A model generated the notes under the pieces. That model saw only the letters and a list, made by a program, of their open reading frames with translations, did no database searches and was not told the origin of the DNA. Positions 9,436 through 18,539 of a stretch of 57,116 nt of DNA are shown here, piece after piece. The stretch lies in contig JACSRJ010000176.1 of assembly GCA_014879835.1 (NCBI GenBank), positions 1 to 57,116 of the forward strand, written 5' to 3'. This stretch comes from Anaerolinea sp. (GTDB lineage: Bacteria > Chloroflexota > Anaerolineae > Aggregatilineales > UBA2796). A program made the position numbers and the translations under genes. Numbering within the stretch: the stretch's first letter is position 1; every line of letters starts with the position of its first letter.

Positions 9436-11154
9436 TTACCCTTCTGGGGGCTTAAAAGCGCCGCTCTCCACCGCAGCAAGGGCATCAAAGGCGGGGGTGA
9501 AATTTCCATTATAAGCCAGCGCCCGCAAGAAATCTTCCTTGGCCGCGGTAGTATTGCCCTGCGCGGCTTCTACCATTGCCCGCCAATAGAACATCTCTTC
9601 CACGTTCTCCTTGGAAGTGATGATGGTTGCGTTGATCAGGGCCAGCGCAAAGTCGTAACGGCGCGCCTGATAGTACGCCTCAAAGGGCCCAAACTGATAC
9701 CACATCATGCGGTAGGGCACCCCTTCTGCCCCGCCCACTGTATAGGCCACGTCGTAAGCCTGTGCTGCTTCTTGATAGCGCCCCAAAGCCACCAAACTGG
9801 TGCCCACATTGAACCACGCGAAGGGGTTCTGAGGGCTGCGTCCGGCTTCAAAATGGGCGATCTCAAGGGCATGTTGAGCGTTGTAAGTGGGATCAGCATC
9901 AGGACCGAGGATCGCCATCACTTCCTCGTGACGCGAAGGTGGGTAAACCACGATGTACTCACGGTTAAAGTGGCTCCACCATTCATCGATCAGGGGATAA
10001 TACTGATTGGTCTCGCCCCGTAGGGTATCCAGCTTCCACAAAATACCCTGTGTATCGTCGTAAGCTGTGACCGTCAGATAGTGACCGATCCAGCCTTCTT
10101 CGGGATCTTCGGGATCGTAAAAGCCCGTCTCCAGAATCACCATAATGTCCCGTGAGACAAGCTGCTTCACCAAGTCCAAATTACCCGCCTGACGAGAGAC
10201 AGCGCGTAAATTGGTGCGGGTGTTCACATAACGCACCAACTCCCACGGGCTCACGTTTTTATCGGACTGTGTTGGTTTGAGGAATGCCCCAACCTCGTAC
10301 TGCCCTTCGCGCCAGCCATAATAACGCATCGCCTGAATCAAATTGGCGGGGCCGCAGTTGTTCCAAAGCTGCGGTTCCCAACTGAGTCGTCCCTGTACTC
10401 GATAGGATCGAGGCAGGGGGAACGGGGTGTTGGTGGGAGCAAGGGTGGGGATAAGTGATGGACTGGGAATCACTGTGTTGGTCGGCAGTTCCGGGGTGAA
10501 GGTAGCGCTGGGTGCAGGTGGCAGCGTGTTTGTAGCTGGGAAGGTTGGCAGCAGCGACGGGGTAAAGGTTGGGACGGGCGTTTCAGTAGGCAGGACAAGG
10601 GTCACCGTTGCAGATGGTACCGTTGTAGATTGAAACTCAGGGGTAAAACTAGGCAGCAGTTCAAACCCCGAAAAGGTGGGGGTAAAGGTCGGCGGAACCT
10701 GCGTATGGGTGGCCGGGATCGGGATTGAGGTCTCAGTAGGCAGCGCCGTGAAGGTGAAGGTTGCTGAGGGTGCAGCGGTCTCGCTGGCCACAGGCTGCGC
10801 TGTGGCGGAGGGCAGAACAGCGGCCGCGGTCAGGCTCGGTGGGGCTGTGATGGTCTCTATGGTGCGCGTTGGGGTAGGCACAAAGGGTGTTTGGGGCGCA
10901 ACCGTCTCCAGCAGGGACGCGGGATTGATGGTTGGGGCCACGACCGTAGGCAGCAGCGCTTGCAGATCGCCCGTAGGAGGCAGCAAAATTTCCAGCAAGG
11001 GTATGCGCTTCACAATCCGATCCTGAAGATCCGGGGAAAGCCCCCGAAAGACCAGCACCCCCCCAAAGATCACCAAACTTCCCAGCAGCAGCCCAATCCC
11101 TACCAGTGCCAGCCCCCACTTCAGACGGTTCTGGCGGCGATGCTCCCTATTCAT
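9436..11154 (-). CDS. Membrane-anchored C39-like cysteine peptidase with TPR repeats
   Basis: A protein of 572 aa with a basic N-terminus and one membrane helix at about 14-36. A long Pro/Thr/Ser-rich stalk (about 70-250) should place the rest outside the cell. The C39-like (Peptidase_C39_2) domain has the nucleophile region NNCGPANLIQ (Cys267) and GHYLTVTAYDD (His358), so a catalytic pair is present. TPR-like helices fill about 395-560 (FAWFNVGTSLVALGRYQEAA). Role is inferred: cleavage or binding of a surface peptide. It lies 16 bases downstream of the amidase gene and is probably co-transcribed with it. Confidence 0.82.
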   Translation of the reverse strand: MNREHRRQNRLKWGLALVGIGLLLGSLVIFGGVLVFRGLSPDLQDRIVKRIPLLEILLPPTGDLQALLPTVVAPTINPASLLETVAPQTPFVPTPTRTIETITAPPSLTAAAVLPSATAQPVASETAAPSATFTFTALPTETSIPIPATHTQVPPTFTPTFSGFELLPSFTPEFQSTTVPSATVTLVLPTETPVPTFTPSLLPTFPATNTLPPAPSATFTPELPTNTVIPSPSLIPTLAPTNTPFPLPRSYRVQGRLSWEPQLWNNCGPANLIQAMRYYGWREGQYEVGAFLKPTQSDKNVSPWELVRYVNTRTNLRAVSRQAGNLDLVKQLVSRDIMVILETGFYDPEDPEEGWIGHYLTVTAYDDTQGILWKLDTLRGETNQYYPLIDEWWSHFNREYIVVYPPSRHEEVMAILGPDADPTYNAQHALEIAHFEAGRSPQNPFAWFNVGTSLVALGRYQEAAQAYDVAYTVGGAEGVPYRMMWYQFGPFEAYYQARRYDFALALINATIITSKENVEEMFYWRAMVEAAQGNTTAAKEDFLRALAYNGNFTPAFDALAAVESGAFKPPEG

Positions 11155-11170
11155 AACGCTTCCTCTATCC

Positions 11171-12214
11171 TCAATTTCCCGGTGCAGCTTGGGGTGCGAG
11201 ATAACAGATCAAACCATTTACGATACCCAGCGCTAGACGATCCTGCTGGTTTTGAAGTAGGTCTCGGTCATAGCTCAAAAAGCCCAGCTCCAGAATCACC
11301 GCCGGGGTGTTGGGACTGATCACTTCCCAATGATGGTAATTAAGCATGTTGAGGGTGATGTTGCCCGGTTGAAACTCCAGCCCGGTGATGGCCGCGTAGT
11401 TCTGACGAATACACTCGTTGAGGCGGGTATCCTGTTCACGCACGGTCATTCGATTGCCGGGTGCGGTCGATTTGAAACCACCGTAACCAAAATTCTCACA
11501 GGAGTCCGCGTGCAGGGAAATATAGGCCGCTGCCTGATAACCCACCCGTAAGGAATCAAACTCACCTAAAACGTCAACGGTGAACCCTCGGCCCCGCAGC
11601 ATGGCCGCAACCCGATCTGCAACTCCGCTGGTGACCGTCAGTTCGTTAAAACCATCCGCACACACCGCGCCGGGGTCAGGCTGCCCAACCCGATTCAGCC
11701 CGCTGTGCCCTGCCACGATACCGATCTTGTTGAACCAAATCGGGGTCGGCAACGGGGTAGGTTTGAGAACTGCACGCTGCACCGCAGTGGCCTGAACCGG
11801 TGCTAATTCCTTACGGGCGCTTACCGGCAGAAAATCCGGTGAAGTCCACCACATAAAAATTGTTGAGACGATCACTGCCGCAGCAAAGGTGACCACCAAT
11901 GAACGGAGCGCACTGACTGCGGTCACCACGGGATAACCGCTGGTTTTGAGGGTTGGTGCTTTGACCGGTGCTTTGACTTTACCTGCCTGTGCCTTACGGG
12001 CTTTTGGGGTTTGGCGAATCTTGCCCGTGTGTTGTACCCCGCTGGACTCAATAAACTGAGGTACTGGCGGCGGGGCAGCGGGTGCAGGCGTGGTTTCTGT
12101 TGGAAGGGGAGGCGAAATCCCCTCCGGGAATTCAGGCGCAATGTGACGCTCCGGTACAACTTCCGGCACAGCATCTTCAGGGGTGTGGGGGGTGGGTTCA
12201 GGTTTGCTGATCAT
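11171..12214 (-). CDS. N-acetylmuramoyl-L-alanine amidase (Amidase_3), membrane anchored
   Basis: A protein of 347 aa that should cut the bond between MurNAc and the stem peptide in peptidoglycan. A Pro-rich cytoplasmic N-terminus (1-95) is followed by a membrane helix at about 104-122 and the Amidase_3 domain from about 162. Zinc ligands are visible as His170 (VAGHSG), Glu191 (FNELT) and His235 (SLHAD); the catalytic Glu309 lies in ILELGF. Type II topology places the enzyme outside. It is the first gene of a two-gene unit with the C39-like protein, which suggests a shared role in wall remodelling. The Shine-Dalgarno is weak. Confidence 0.88.
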   Translation of the reverse strand: MISKPEPTPHTPEDAVPEVVPERHIAPEFPEGISPPLPTETTPAPAAPPPVPQFIESSGVQHTGKIRQTPKARKAQAGKVKAPVKAPTLKTSGYPVVTAVSALRSLVVTFAAAVIVSTIFMWWTSPDFLPVSARKELAPVQATAVQRAVLKPTPLPTPIWFNKIGIVAGHSGLNRVGQPDPGAVCADGFNELTVTSGVADRVAAMLRGRGFTVDVLGEFDSLRVGYQAAAYISLHADSCENFGYGGFKSTAPGNRMTVREQDTRLNECIRQNYAAITGLEFQPGNITLNMLNYHHWEVISPNTPAVILELGFLSYDRDLLQNQQDRLALGIVNGLICYLAPQAAPGN

Positions 12215-12574
12215 AGGGCGATCTTAACGCGAGGAGACAGCAGGCACAAGCAAACAGTGGCTTAGGGAAGGGAAAACGTATCAAACCGATGGATGTTTTG
12301 GGGATCACCGTTTTTTGCTTACCCTATAGGGTTTCCCTGAAGGCTACAGCATTTTCCCTAAGAATTGAGCTGTTAGTGGGGCGTTTGAGGAGTAGGCTCC
12401 TCAAAGAACTATTCCCCCTTCTCCCACACGCGGGCAGGTACCGCGTAGCGGTCGTGGGCAGGGGGATGAGGGTAAGCCTGAAGACAGCAGGTCGATCTTT
12501 TGGGAGAACGCCAAACGCGATAAGAACAGAAAAAACATATAAAAATATTCAAAAAAATTGGTTGTGGCAACCTA
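12215..12574. other. Gene-free divergent region with repeats
   Basis: Between the amidase gene (minus) and the ROK gene (plus). It contains a perfect 9-bp hairpin (12384-12392 with 12397-12405) and a roughly 70-bp GC-rich repeat (12411-12480) also present at 50285-50356. The last 50 bases are AT-rich and lead into the ROK promoter. No credible ORF was found. Confidence 0.6.
12411..12480 (+). repeat. Dispersed repeat, copy 1
   Basis: This segment aligns with 50285-50356 over about 70 bases: a shared CCCTTCT block, a CCGCG-(C/T)AGCGGTC palindromic core, and a GCAGGGGGATGAGGGTAA end. Differences are mainly small indels around the core. The CCGC/GCGG core can form a hairpin, as in REP-type elements. 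Confidence 0.65.
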
Positions 12575-12604
12575 TTGACAAGCCCAAGAAACTGGGACTA
12601 TACT
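12575..12604 (+). promoter_or_regulatory. Sigma-70 promoter of the ROK regulator gene
   Basis: Perfect TTGACA at 12575-12580, an 18-base spacer, then TATACT at 12599-12604. It is the strongest promoter match in the window and lies about 50 bases before the GTG start of the ROK gene. Confidence 0.8.
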
Positions 12605-12613
12605 TTGTATAGT
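12597..12613. promoter_or_regulatory. Inverted repeat overlapping the -10 box (probable operator)
   Basis: ACTATAC-TTT-GTATAGT is a perfect 7-bp inverted repeat covering the -10 hexamer and the likely start site. A repressor bound here would block RNA polymerase. The ROK regulator encoded directly downstream is the obvious candidate, giving autoregulation. This is inference from position. Confidence 0.55.
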
Positions 12614-12652
12614 TAGTAAACAAATGATTTTCGTTTTTAAGAGCTTCTTTTC

Positions 12653-13918
12653 GTGGTCAAGGTTCAAAAGTCCGCTCACAAGAGTTTAGTTCGTCGTCTG
12701 AACATGTCGCTGATACTTGGGTATTTGCGCACTTCTGATCGACGCACAAGGGCATCACTTGCAGCCAGCACAGGGCTGACACGGGCGACAGTCTCCACCC
12801 TTGTGGATGAATTGATCGCGCTTAACCTTGTACGCGAAACGGGTTTACAACATTCCCAAGGAGGACGCCCCGCCACACGCCTAGAGTTAAACCCCGAAGG
12901 TGGCTGTGTGATCGGGATCGAAATTGGGGTGGGCTTTATCGCCGCCGCCCTGACCGACTTCATAGCCAATATCCGCTGGCGTGATCGGGTTGAACTGGAT
13001 ACAAGCGACCCCGCTAAAACCGTCTCAATTGCTGAAAAACTGGCCCTTGAAGCCGAACATCGAGGCCGAGCCCTTTCTCTGAAAGTTCTTGGGATTGGTC
13101 TGGTGCTGCCGGGTCTGATCAAGACCGACGAAGGTAGGCTCAAATTTGCGCCCAATTTGGGATGGCATGATATGCCTTTCCAAGAGATGTGGGAAAAGCG
13201 TTTCGGTGTCCCTGTGCATGTGGTCAATGATGGCAATGCGGCCGCTCTGGGCGAACACTACTTCGGGGTTGCTGCTGGTTACCACGACTTTATCTTCATT
13301 AATGCCGCAGTAGGAATTGGGGCAGGGATCATGATCGACGGTAAACTCTTCCAAGGGGTGGAAGGGTATGCCGGAGAGGTTGGCCACATGGTCATTGATC
13401 CCGGTGGGGCATTATGCCCTTGCGGGCGCCGAGGCTGCTGGGAAAAGGCAGCCGGTATACAAGCGCTTCTCAAATATGTGATCGATGCCGTTCGCAGTGG
13501 ACGTTTCAGCCGTGCATGGGAACTGGCCGAGGGCAAAGCAAATAAACTCACCCCAGACATGATCGCCCAAGCAGCGGCAGAGGGTGACCCTCTCGCATCG
13601 GAAGCTATCACTCGTATCACCAATCTCTTTGGGATTGGGGTGATGAATCTCATCAACACCTTTAACCCTCAGTTGATTGTCATCGGCGGCTCCCTAAGTC
13701 GGGTTATTGAACCCTTCCTTCCCATTGTCGAATCCGTAGTTAGCGAACAGTCTTTTCGCACCTTAACCGATAAAGTCGTAATCAAGATTTCAAGTCTTGG
13801 TGACGATGCGTGCTTGATGGGCGCGGTTGCGGCAGTTCTGGATACCGTCTTTGCCGACCCAGCGCAACGTTCTGAAAAGGCGCAGCAGCAGTTCCCTGCG
13901 ATCTCGCTTAAAGCCTAA
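12653..13918 (+). CDS. ROK-family transcriptional repressor (XylR/NagC type)
   Basis: A regulator of 421 aa. An N-terminal winged helix-turn-helix at about 20-65 (LAASTGLTRATVSTLVDELI) binds DNA. A ROK sugar-kinase-like fold follows, with VVNDGNAAALGEHYFG and the zinc-binding CPCGRRGCWE. ROK repressors of this type release DNA on binding a sugar. The xylFGH genes directly downstream on the same strand suggest xylose or a related pentose as inducer. The start is a GTG with a weak Shine-Dalgarno, and its promoter carries an inverted repeat at the -10 box. Confidence 0.9.
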   Translation: MVKVQKSAHKSLVRRLNMSLILGYLRTSDRRTRASLAASTGLTRATVSTLVDELIALNLVRETGLQHSQGGRPATRLELNPEGGCVIGIEIGVGFIAAALTDFIANIRWRDRVELDTSDPAKTVSIAEKLALEAEHRGRALSLKVLGIGLVLPGLIKTDEGRLKFAPNLGWHDMPFQEMWEKRFGVPVHVVNDGNAAALGEHYFGVAAGYHDFIFINAAVGIGAGIMIDGKLFQGVEGYAGEVGHMVIDPGGALCPCGRRGCWEKAAGIQALLKYVIDAVRSGRFSRAWELAEGKANKLTPDMIAQAAAEGDPLASEAITRITNLFGIGVMNLINTFNPQLIVIGGSLSRVIEPFLPIVESVVSEQSFRTLTDKVVIKISSLGDDACLMGAVAAVLDTVFADPAQRSEKAQQQFPAISLKA

Positions 13919-14181
13919 GTTTGGGCTTGTGTACCTTAAAAGGGAACATACACACATTCACTTTCAGTATCCGTCTGGCGGTCAGTGGTTGCAGCAAAGC
14001 TGCCGGACGTTCCTTTGGCGCATCAACATCTGGTGAAGCAGCGCCAAGTTTAATGCTTTGCCGAAAAATGTTCGTGAAGGCAGTTAGAAAGGAGACGTAC
14101 TCGTCGTCGGGGATTGATTGCCACCCATGTTAAATCACCAAGGCTTTGTGATAGCAGTATGGCAAGGAGTCAAGTTCAAAA

Positions 14182-15318
14182 ATGTCTCATAAACTGTTCC
14201 GTACCCTTCTTACGACCCTGCTTTTGGCAGTGGTTGTCACCGGCTTGCTTGGGGTTGTTCCCGCCGCGAAAGCTCAGGATAAAGTAATCGTTGGTCTGTC
14301 CTTCTCTGACTTCGCCACCGAGCGTTGGAAAAACGAAGAGATCCTGATGCGTGGTCTGTTGGAAGAAAAGGGCTATGAAGTCCTCTCCGCCGAAGCCAAT
14401 CAGGACGTGAAACTGCAGAATGACCAGATCGACAACATGGTTGCGCAGGGTGCCAAAGCCCTCATCATCATCGCCCAAGACGGCGACGCAATCGTGACCT
14501 CCGTCGATAAGGCTGCTGATGCCGGTGTTTTGGTTGTGGCTTATGACCGCCTGATCAAATCCCCCAAGATCGCTGCGTACCTGTCCTTCAACAACGTTGA
14601 AGTCGGTCGCCAGCAGGGTCTGGGTGTGCTCAAGGCGTTGGGCTTCGATGTAGAAGCCGAAGAACCGACCGCCACTGACAAGTGGACCAAGGAAAACCCC
14701 GTCAAACTGGTGAAGTTGGGCGGCAGCATCACTGATAACAACGCCATCCTGTTCCGTCAAGGTCAGGACGAAGTTGTGATGCCTTATGTCGAAGCCGGTT
14801 TGATCACCGTCGTCGCCGACCAGTGGGTTGAGAACTGGGACGCCGCCAATGCCCTGAAGCTGATGGAAAACATCCTGACCGCTCAGGCAAACGCCGTTGA
14901 CGCCGTGGTTGCCTCCAACGACGGTACCGCCCTCGGTGCCCTGCAGGCCCTCAAGGCCCAGCAGTTGGCTGGTATTGTTCCGATCTCCGGGCAGGACGCG
15001 ACCGCTGACGGCTGCAACAGCATCGTCAAGGGCGAACTGACCGTCTCCATCCTCAAGGACATCCGTAACCTCTCCCCGCTCGCAGTTGATCTGACCGACA
15101 AACTGCTGAAGGGTGAGGAAGTGGAAGGCCTGAAGGAATACACCATGGCTGAACTGACCAACAACAAGGACGCGGAAGGCAACGTGATGGCGTACTTCCT
15201 CCCCGTTGAGCAGGTCAACAAAGACAACGTGTACGATCTGGTCGTCAAGAGCGCTTTCCAGGCTTACGACGATGTGTATCGTGACATCCCGGAGAATGAG
15301 CGTCCTCCCAAGCCGTAA
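14182..15318 (+). CDS. xylF: D-xylose-type sugar-binding protein of ABC transporter
   Basis: A periplasmic-type binding protein of 378 aa with a Sec signal peptide (basic start, hydrophobic core about 8-26, cleavage after AKA-31). The mature part (VGLSFSDFATERW, QIDNMVAQGAKALIIIAQDG, VVAYDRLI, YLSFNNVEVGRQQGLG) matches the XylF/ChvE group that captures D-xylose or related sugars. AAGGAG lies upstream. The 263-base gap after the ROK gene contains no ORF and no clear promoter hexamer pair, although TGTGTA and TACACA form a loose dyad near 13930-13955. Base composition is more GC-biased than in neighbouring genes, as expected for a highly expressed binding protein. Confidence 0.92.
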   Translation: MSHKLFRTLLTTLLLAVVVTGLLGVVPAAKAQDKVIVGLSFSDFATERWKNEEILMRGLLEEKGYEVLSAEANQDVKLQNDQIDNMVAQGAKALIIIAQDGDAIVTSVDKAADAGVLVVAYDRLIKSPKIAAYLSFNNVEVGRQQGLGVLKALGFDVEAEEPTATDKWTKENPVKLVKLGGSITDNNAILFRQGQDEVVMPYVEAGLITVVADQWVENWDAANALKLMENILTAQANAVDAVVASNDGTALGALQALKAQQLAGIVPISGQDATADGCNSIVKGELTVSILKDIRNLSPLAVDLTDKLLKGEEVEGLKEYTMAELTNNKDAEGNVMAYFLPVEQVNKDNVYDLVVKSAFQAYDDVYRDIPENERPPKP

Positions 15319-15351
15319 GAAGCACGGAAGAAACTAATCTCTGTTTTAGTC

Positions 15352-15373
15352 GCCCCATCCGCATGGGTGGGGC
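15352..15373 (+). other. Intercistronic hairpin between xylF and xylG
   Basis: A 9-bp stem with one G-T pair (15352-15360 with 15365-15373, loop GCAT) and no T-run. Such hairpins after binding-protein genes often protect the upstream mRNA, giving more binding protein than ATPase. Confidence 0.6.
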
Positions 15374-15463
15374 TGCTCGTCAAATCTTAGGGCTTCTCTG
15401 CGTCCGGTTTCATGCCTGTCTCAGGGGAGCCTTTCTTATTACAAGACCAAGGGCGGTTACTGT

Positions 15464-16996
15464 ATGACACATGACACCAACGACATCATTCTTGATGTGC
15501 AGCACGTCAGCAAGCGTTTTGGCGGCGTCACCGCCCTGAACGACGTCTCGCTGCAAATCCGACGCGGCGAAATTCATGGGCTGTGCGGGGAAAACGGCGC
15601 GGGCAAGTCGACTCTCATGAAGATCCTTGCGGGGGTTTATCCACATGGGTCTTACGAAGGCACAATCCTGTATGAGGGACGAGAACTACGCCTCGGCGAA
15701 AGCTCAATCCGTCAGGCAATCGAAGAAGGGATTGCCATCGTTTATCAAGAACTCACCCTTGTTCCCAGTATGACCGTTGGTGAGAACATCTATCTGGGTA
15801 AAGAACCCGTAGAGCGGGGATCGATCAACTGGGACAAACTGTATGCCCAAACCAAGGACATCCTCGCCAAATATCGATTAGAAATTCAACCGCAGGCAGT
15901 GGTCAAACGTTTGGGTGTGGGCAAGATGCAGATGACAGAGATCGCCAAGGCGCTCTCTGAAAACGCCCGTATCATCATTCTCGATGAACCTACCAGCGCC
16001 CTTTCTGAAGCGGAAATTGATAAACTGATGGAGATTCTGGCGATCCTCAAGGAGCATGGGGTCACCTGCATCTACATCACCCACAAATTGGATGAGTTCT
16101 TCCGCATCACTGATACCGTAACGGTTCTCCGTGACGGTAAGATCGTCACCACCCGACCCACCAAGGAACTGGATCAACATCAGTTAGTCAATTATATGGT
16201 GGGACGTGAAATGACCGAGCGCTTCCCCAAGGGTAATCGCAAACCCGGCGAGGTCATCTTAAAGGTTGAAGATCTGCACGCGCTGGAGCCGGATTCCGAG
16301 CGTGAAGTCCTGAAAGGCGTTTCCTTCGATCTACGCAAGGGCGAGATTCTGGGCATCGCCGGTCTGATGGGGTCTGGACGCACTGAATTGGTGATGACCC
16401 TCTTTGGCGAGTACGGACGTATCAATCGGGGTAAGGTCATCCTTGATGGCAAATCTCTGGATGTCCATAACTCACGCGCAGCGATGTCCTGTGGAATCAG
16501 TCTTGTGCCGGAGGATCGCAAGCGGCATGGGTTGGTGTTGATGCAGTCCATCCTCAAAAACATCTCACTGGCCAATTTGGATCGGTTCTCAAACTGGATG
16601 CGGATTGACGAAAACCGAGAGCTGAGTGAGAGCCAAAAGTTCGCCAAGAGTCTTTCGATTAAGACGCCTAGCCTTCAAGCACGGGCGGACTCACTCTCTG
16701 GCGGCAATCAGCAAAAAGTGGTCATCTCCAAATGGTTGATGTCTCAACCCAAAGTGCTGATTATGGATGACCCCACACGGGGTATTGATGTGGGCGCTAA
16801 GTATGAGATCTATCGATTAATGAATGATCTGGCAGAACAAGGGATGGCTATTATCATGATCTCCAGCGAGCTTGAAGAAGTGCTGGGCATGAGTGACCGG
16901 GTAATGGTGATGTGCGAAGGGCATTCTACCAAGACCTTGGATATTAAAGAAGCCTCCCAAGAAAAGATCATGCGCCTTGCTACCGGTCTTGAGTAA
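15464..16996 (+). CDS. xylG: Sugar ABC transporter ATP-binding protein, two ATPase domains
   Basis: A 510-aa protein energising sugar import with XylF and XylH. It has two fused ABC domains, as is normal for carbohydrate uptake type 2 transporters. The first has Walker A GENGAGKST (42-50) and Walker B IIILDEPTSAL. The second has the usual degenerate Walker A (GLMGSGRTELV), signature LSGGNQQKVV and Walker B VLIMDDPTRGIDVG. The length matches E. coli XylG. It follows xylF after a 145-base gap containing a hairpin and precedes xylH by 86 bases, so the three form one transcript. Confidence 0.95.
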   Translation: MTHDTNDIILDVQHVSKRFGGVTALNDVSLQIRRGEIHGLCGENGAGKSTLMKILAGVYPHGSYEGTILYEGRELRLGESSIRQAIEEGIAIVYQELTLVPSMTVGENIYLGKEPVERGSINWDKLYAQTKDILAKYRLEIQPQAVVKRLGVGKMQMTEIAKALSENARIIILDEPTSALSEAEIDKLMEILAILKEHGVTCIYITHKLDEFFRITDTVTVLRDGKIVTTRPTKELDQHQLVNYMVGREMTERFPKGNRKPGEVILKVEDLHALEPDSEREVLKGVSFDLRKGEILGIAGLMGSGRTELVMTLFGEYGRINRGKVILDGKSLDVHNSRAAMSCGISLVPEDRKRHGLVLMQSILKNISLANLDRFSNWMRIDENRELSESQKFAKSLSIKTPSLQARADSLSGGNQQKVVISKWLMSQPKVLIMDDPTRGIDVGAKYEIYRLMNDLAEQGMAIIMISSELEEVLGMSDRVMVMCEGHSTKTLDIKEASQEKIMRLATGLE

Positions 16997-17082
16997 TCGC
17001 GCTGGTGTGGCCGTCCGATCCCTTGGATTGACAGGTAATCTGAGCCACACCACAGAGTAATCATTTTACGAGCGGAGTTTCT

Positions 17083-18531
17083 ATGGCTACGACGACGGCG
17101 ACCCCTACGACCCAATCACGCACGAACACGTTAAAACTCTTTCGTGCCAACTTGCAGACCTTTGCCCTCGTTGGGGCACTGCTAGTGATCTGGCTGTTTT
17201 TCACCCTAGCAACCAAAAACGGTGTCTATCTTCAGGCACAAAACTTCTCCAACCTGTTCCGCCAGATGACCATCACTGCCTTGATGTCAGTAGGGATGGT
17301 GCTGGTCATCGTAACCGGGAATATCGACCTTTCAGTGGGTAAACTGGCGGGTTTCATTTCAGTGGTGGTGGCGGTGTTTCAAGCACGCTATTGGACCCGC
17401 GAGACTGCCATTCCCGCCAGCGAAGTTCACAATCCGGTGTTTTTCATTTTGGGCTTGATTGCCGTGCTGATCATCCTTGCAGTGGCAAGCAGATGGTACC
17501 GTCAGCAGGAAGCCAAGGGAAGTAAACCTTCCCAGTACGGCTTTCCCGTCGTGGTGGTAGGCATTATTGCAGTCACCCTGCTGGCATTGTGGTTTGTGAT
17601 CACACCCCTCGTCGCTGATCTGACGGGGCGGGTGCTTACGGCCCTTGTTCTTGAAGGGAGTGAGGCCCTCACCACCACAATTTCGGTGATTTTTGCGCTG
17701 CTGCTTGGTGTTTTTGTGGGCATCATTCAGGGCTTCATCATCGCCTACTGGCGGGTACCTGCCTTTATTGTGACTTTGGGTGGTTTGTGGGTCTTCAGCG
17801 GTTTGATCACGCTGGTCACCGAAGGCAAGACCATCCCTGCTAACCAGCCTTTGTTTTCAGGCATTTCTCAGGACTATGTGCCGCCGACACTGGGCTGGAT
17901 GATTGCAGGGGCAGTGGTGGTGGTGTTGGTGTACTCAACATTCACTGGACGCCAAAAGAAAGTGCGCTATGGTTTTGAACTGCCTCCGATTGCCTTCGAT
18001 CTGGTAAAAACCGGAGTGATGGCCCTCGTAGTGCTGGGTTATGTGTATATCGTCAACCAGTACAATGGTATTCCCAATCCGGTACTGCTGCTGGCAATTG
18101 TGGCGGTGGTGGTGGGTTACATGGCCACCAACACCCGCTTCGGGCGCTATGCCTACGCCATCGGGGGCAACCGTGAAGCGGCCCGCCTCTCCGGGGTGAA
18201 CATCCGTCGTAATGTGTTCTTCATTTTTGTACTGATGGGCTTCCTGTGCGGGGTGGCAGGCACGGCGCTGGCGTCATATGTCGGTTACGGTACCATCGCC
18301 GCAGGGCAAGGTTACGAACTAGACGTGATCGCGGCCTGCATTCTGGGTGGGACATCTACCCTCGGTGGTGAAGGCACGATCTTCGGCGCGATGATCGGGG
18401 CTTTGATCATGGCCAGCTTGACCAATGGACTTCAGATGTTGAACGTACAGCCCGGCTATGTGTATATGCTTAAGGGGGCAGTACTGGTAGCCGCAGTGCT
18501 TTTGGACGTGCAGCTCAAGAAGAATCGCTAA
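17083..18531 (+). CDS. xylH: Sugar ABC transporter permease, enlarged XylH
   Basis: The membrane channel of the xylose-type importer, 482 aa. Family motifs are GNIDLSVGKLAGF after TM2-3, RVPAFIVTLGGLWVFSG, NTRFGRYAYAIGGNREAARLSG (the ATPase-contact loop) and AACILGGTSTLGGEGT. It is about 90 aa longer than E. coli XylH. The extra sequence lies between the GNIDLSVG block and the RVPAFIVTLGG block, where two additional hydrophobic segments flank a charged loop (RWYRQQEAKGSKPSQ), and around TGRQKKVRYGFE. The start has GAGCGGAG upstream. It is the last gene of the operon, followed by a strong terminator. Confidence 0.92.
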   Translation: MATTTATPTTQSRTNTLKLFRANLQTFALVGALLVIWLFFTLATKNGVYLQAQNFSNLFRQMTITALMSVGMVLVIVTGNIDLSVGKLAGFISVVVAVFQARYWTRETAIPASEVHNPVFFILGLIAVLIILAVASRWYRQQEAKGSKPSQYGFPVVVVGIIAVTLLALWFVITPLVADLTGRVLTALVLEGSEALTTTISVIFALLLGVFVGIIQGFIIAYWRVPAFIVTLGGLWVFSGLITLVTEGKTIPANQPLFSGISQDYVPPTLGWMIAGAVVVVLVYSTFTGRQKKVRYGFELPPIAFDLVKTGVMALVVLGYVYIVNQYNGIPNPVLLLAIVAVVVGYMATNTRFGRYAYAIGGNREAARLSGVNIRRNVFFIFVLMGFLCGVAGTALASYVGYGTIAAGQGYELDVIAACILGGTSTLGGEGTIFGAMIGALIMASLTNGLQMLNVQPGYVYMLKGAVLVAAVLLDVQLKKNR

Positions 18532-18539
18532 CCTACTTT

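Noticed and set aside
10427-11026. Val/Gly-rich frames on the plus strand
   Set aside because: They are the reverse of the Pro/Thr-rich stalk of the C39-like protein.
14176-14760. A 194-codon frame on the minus strand opposite xylF
   Set aside because: The plus-strand protein is a clear binding protein with a signal peptide; the antisense frame has no recognisable features.
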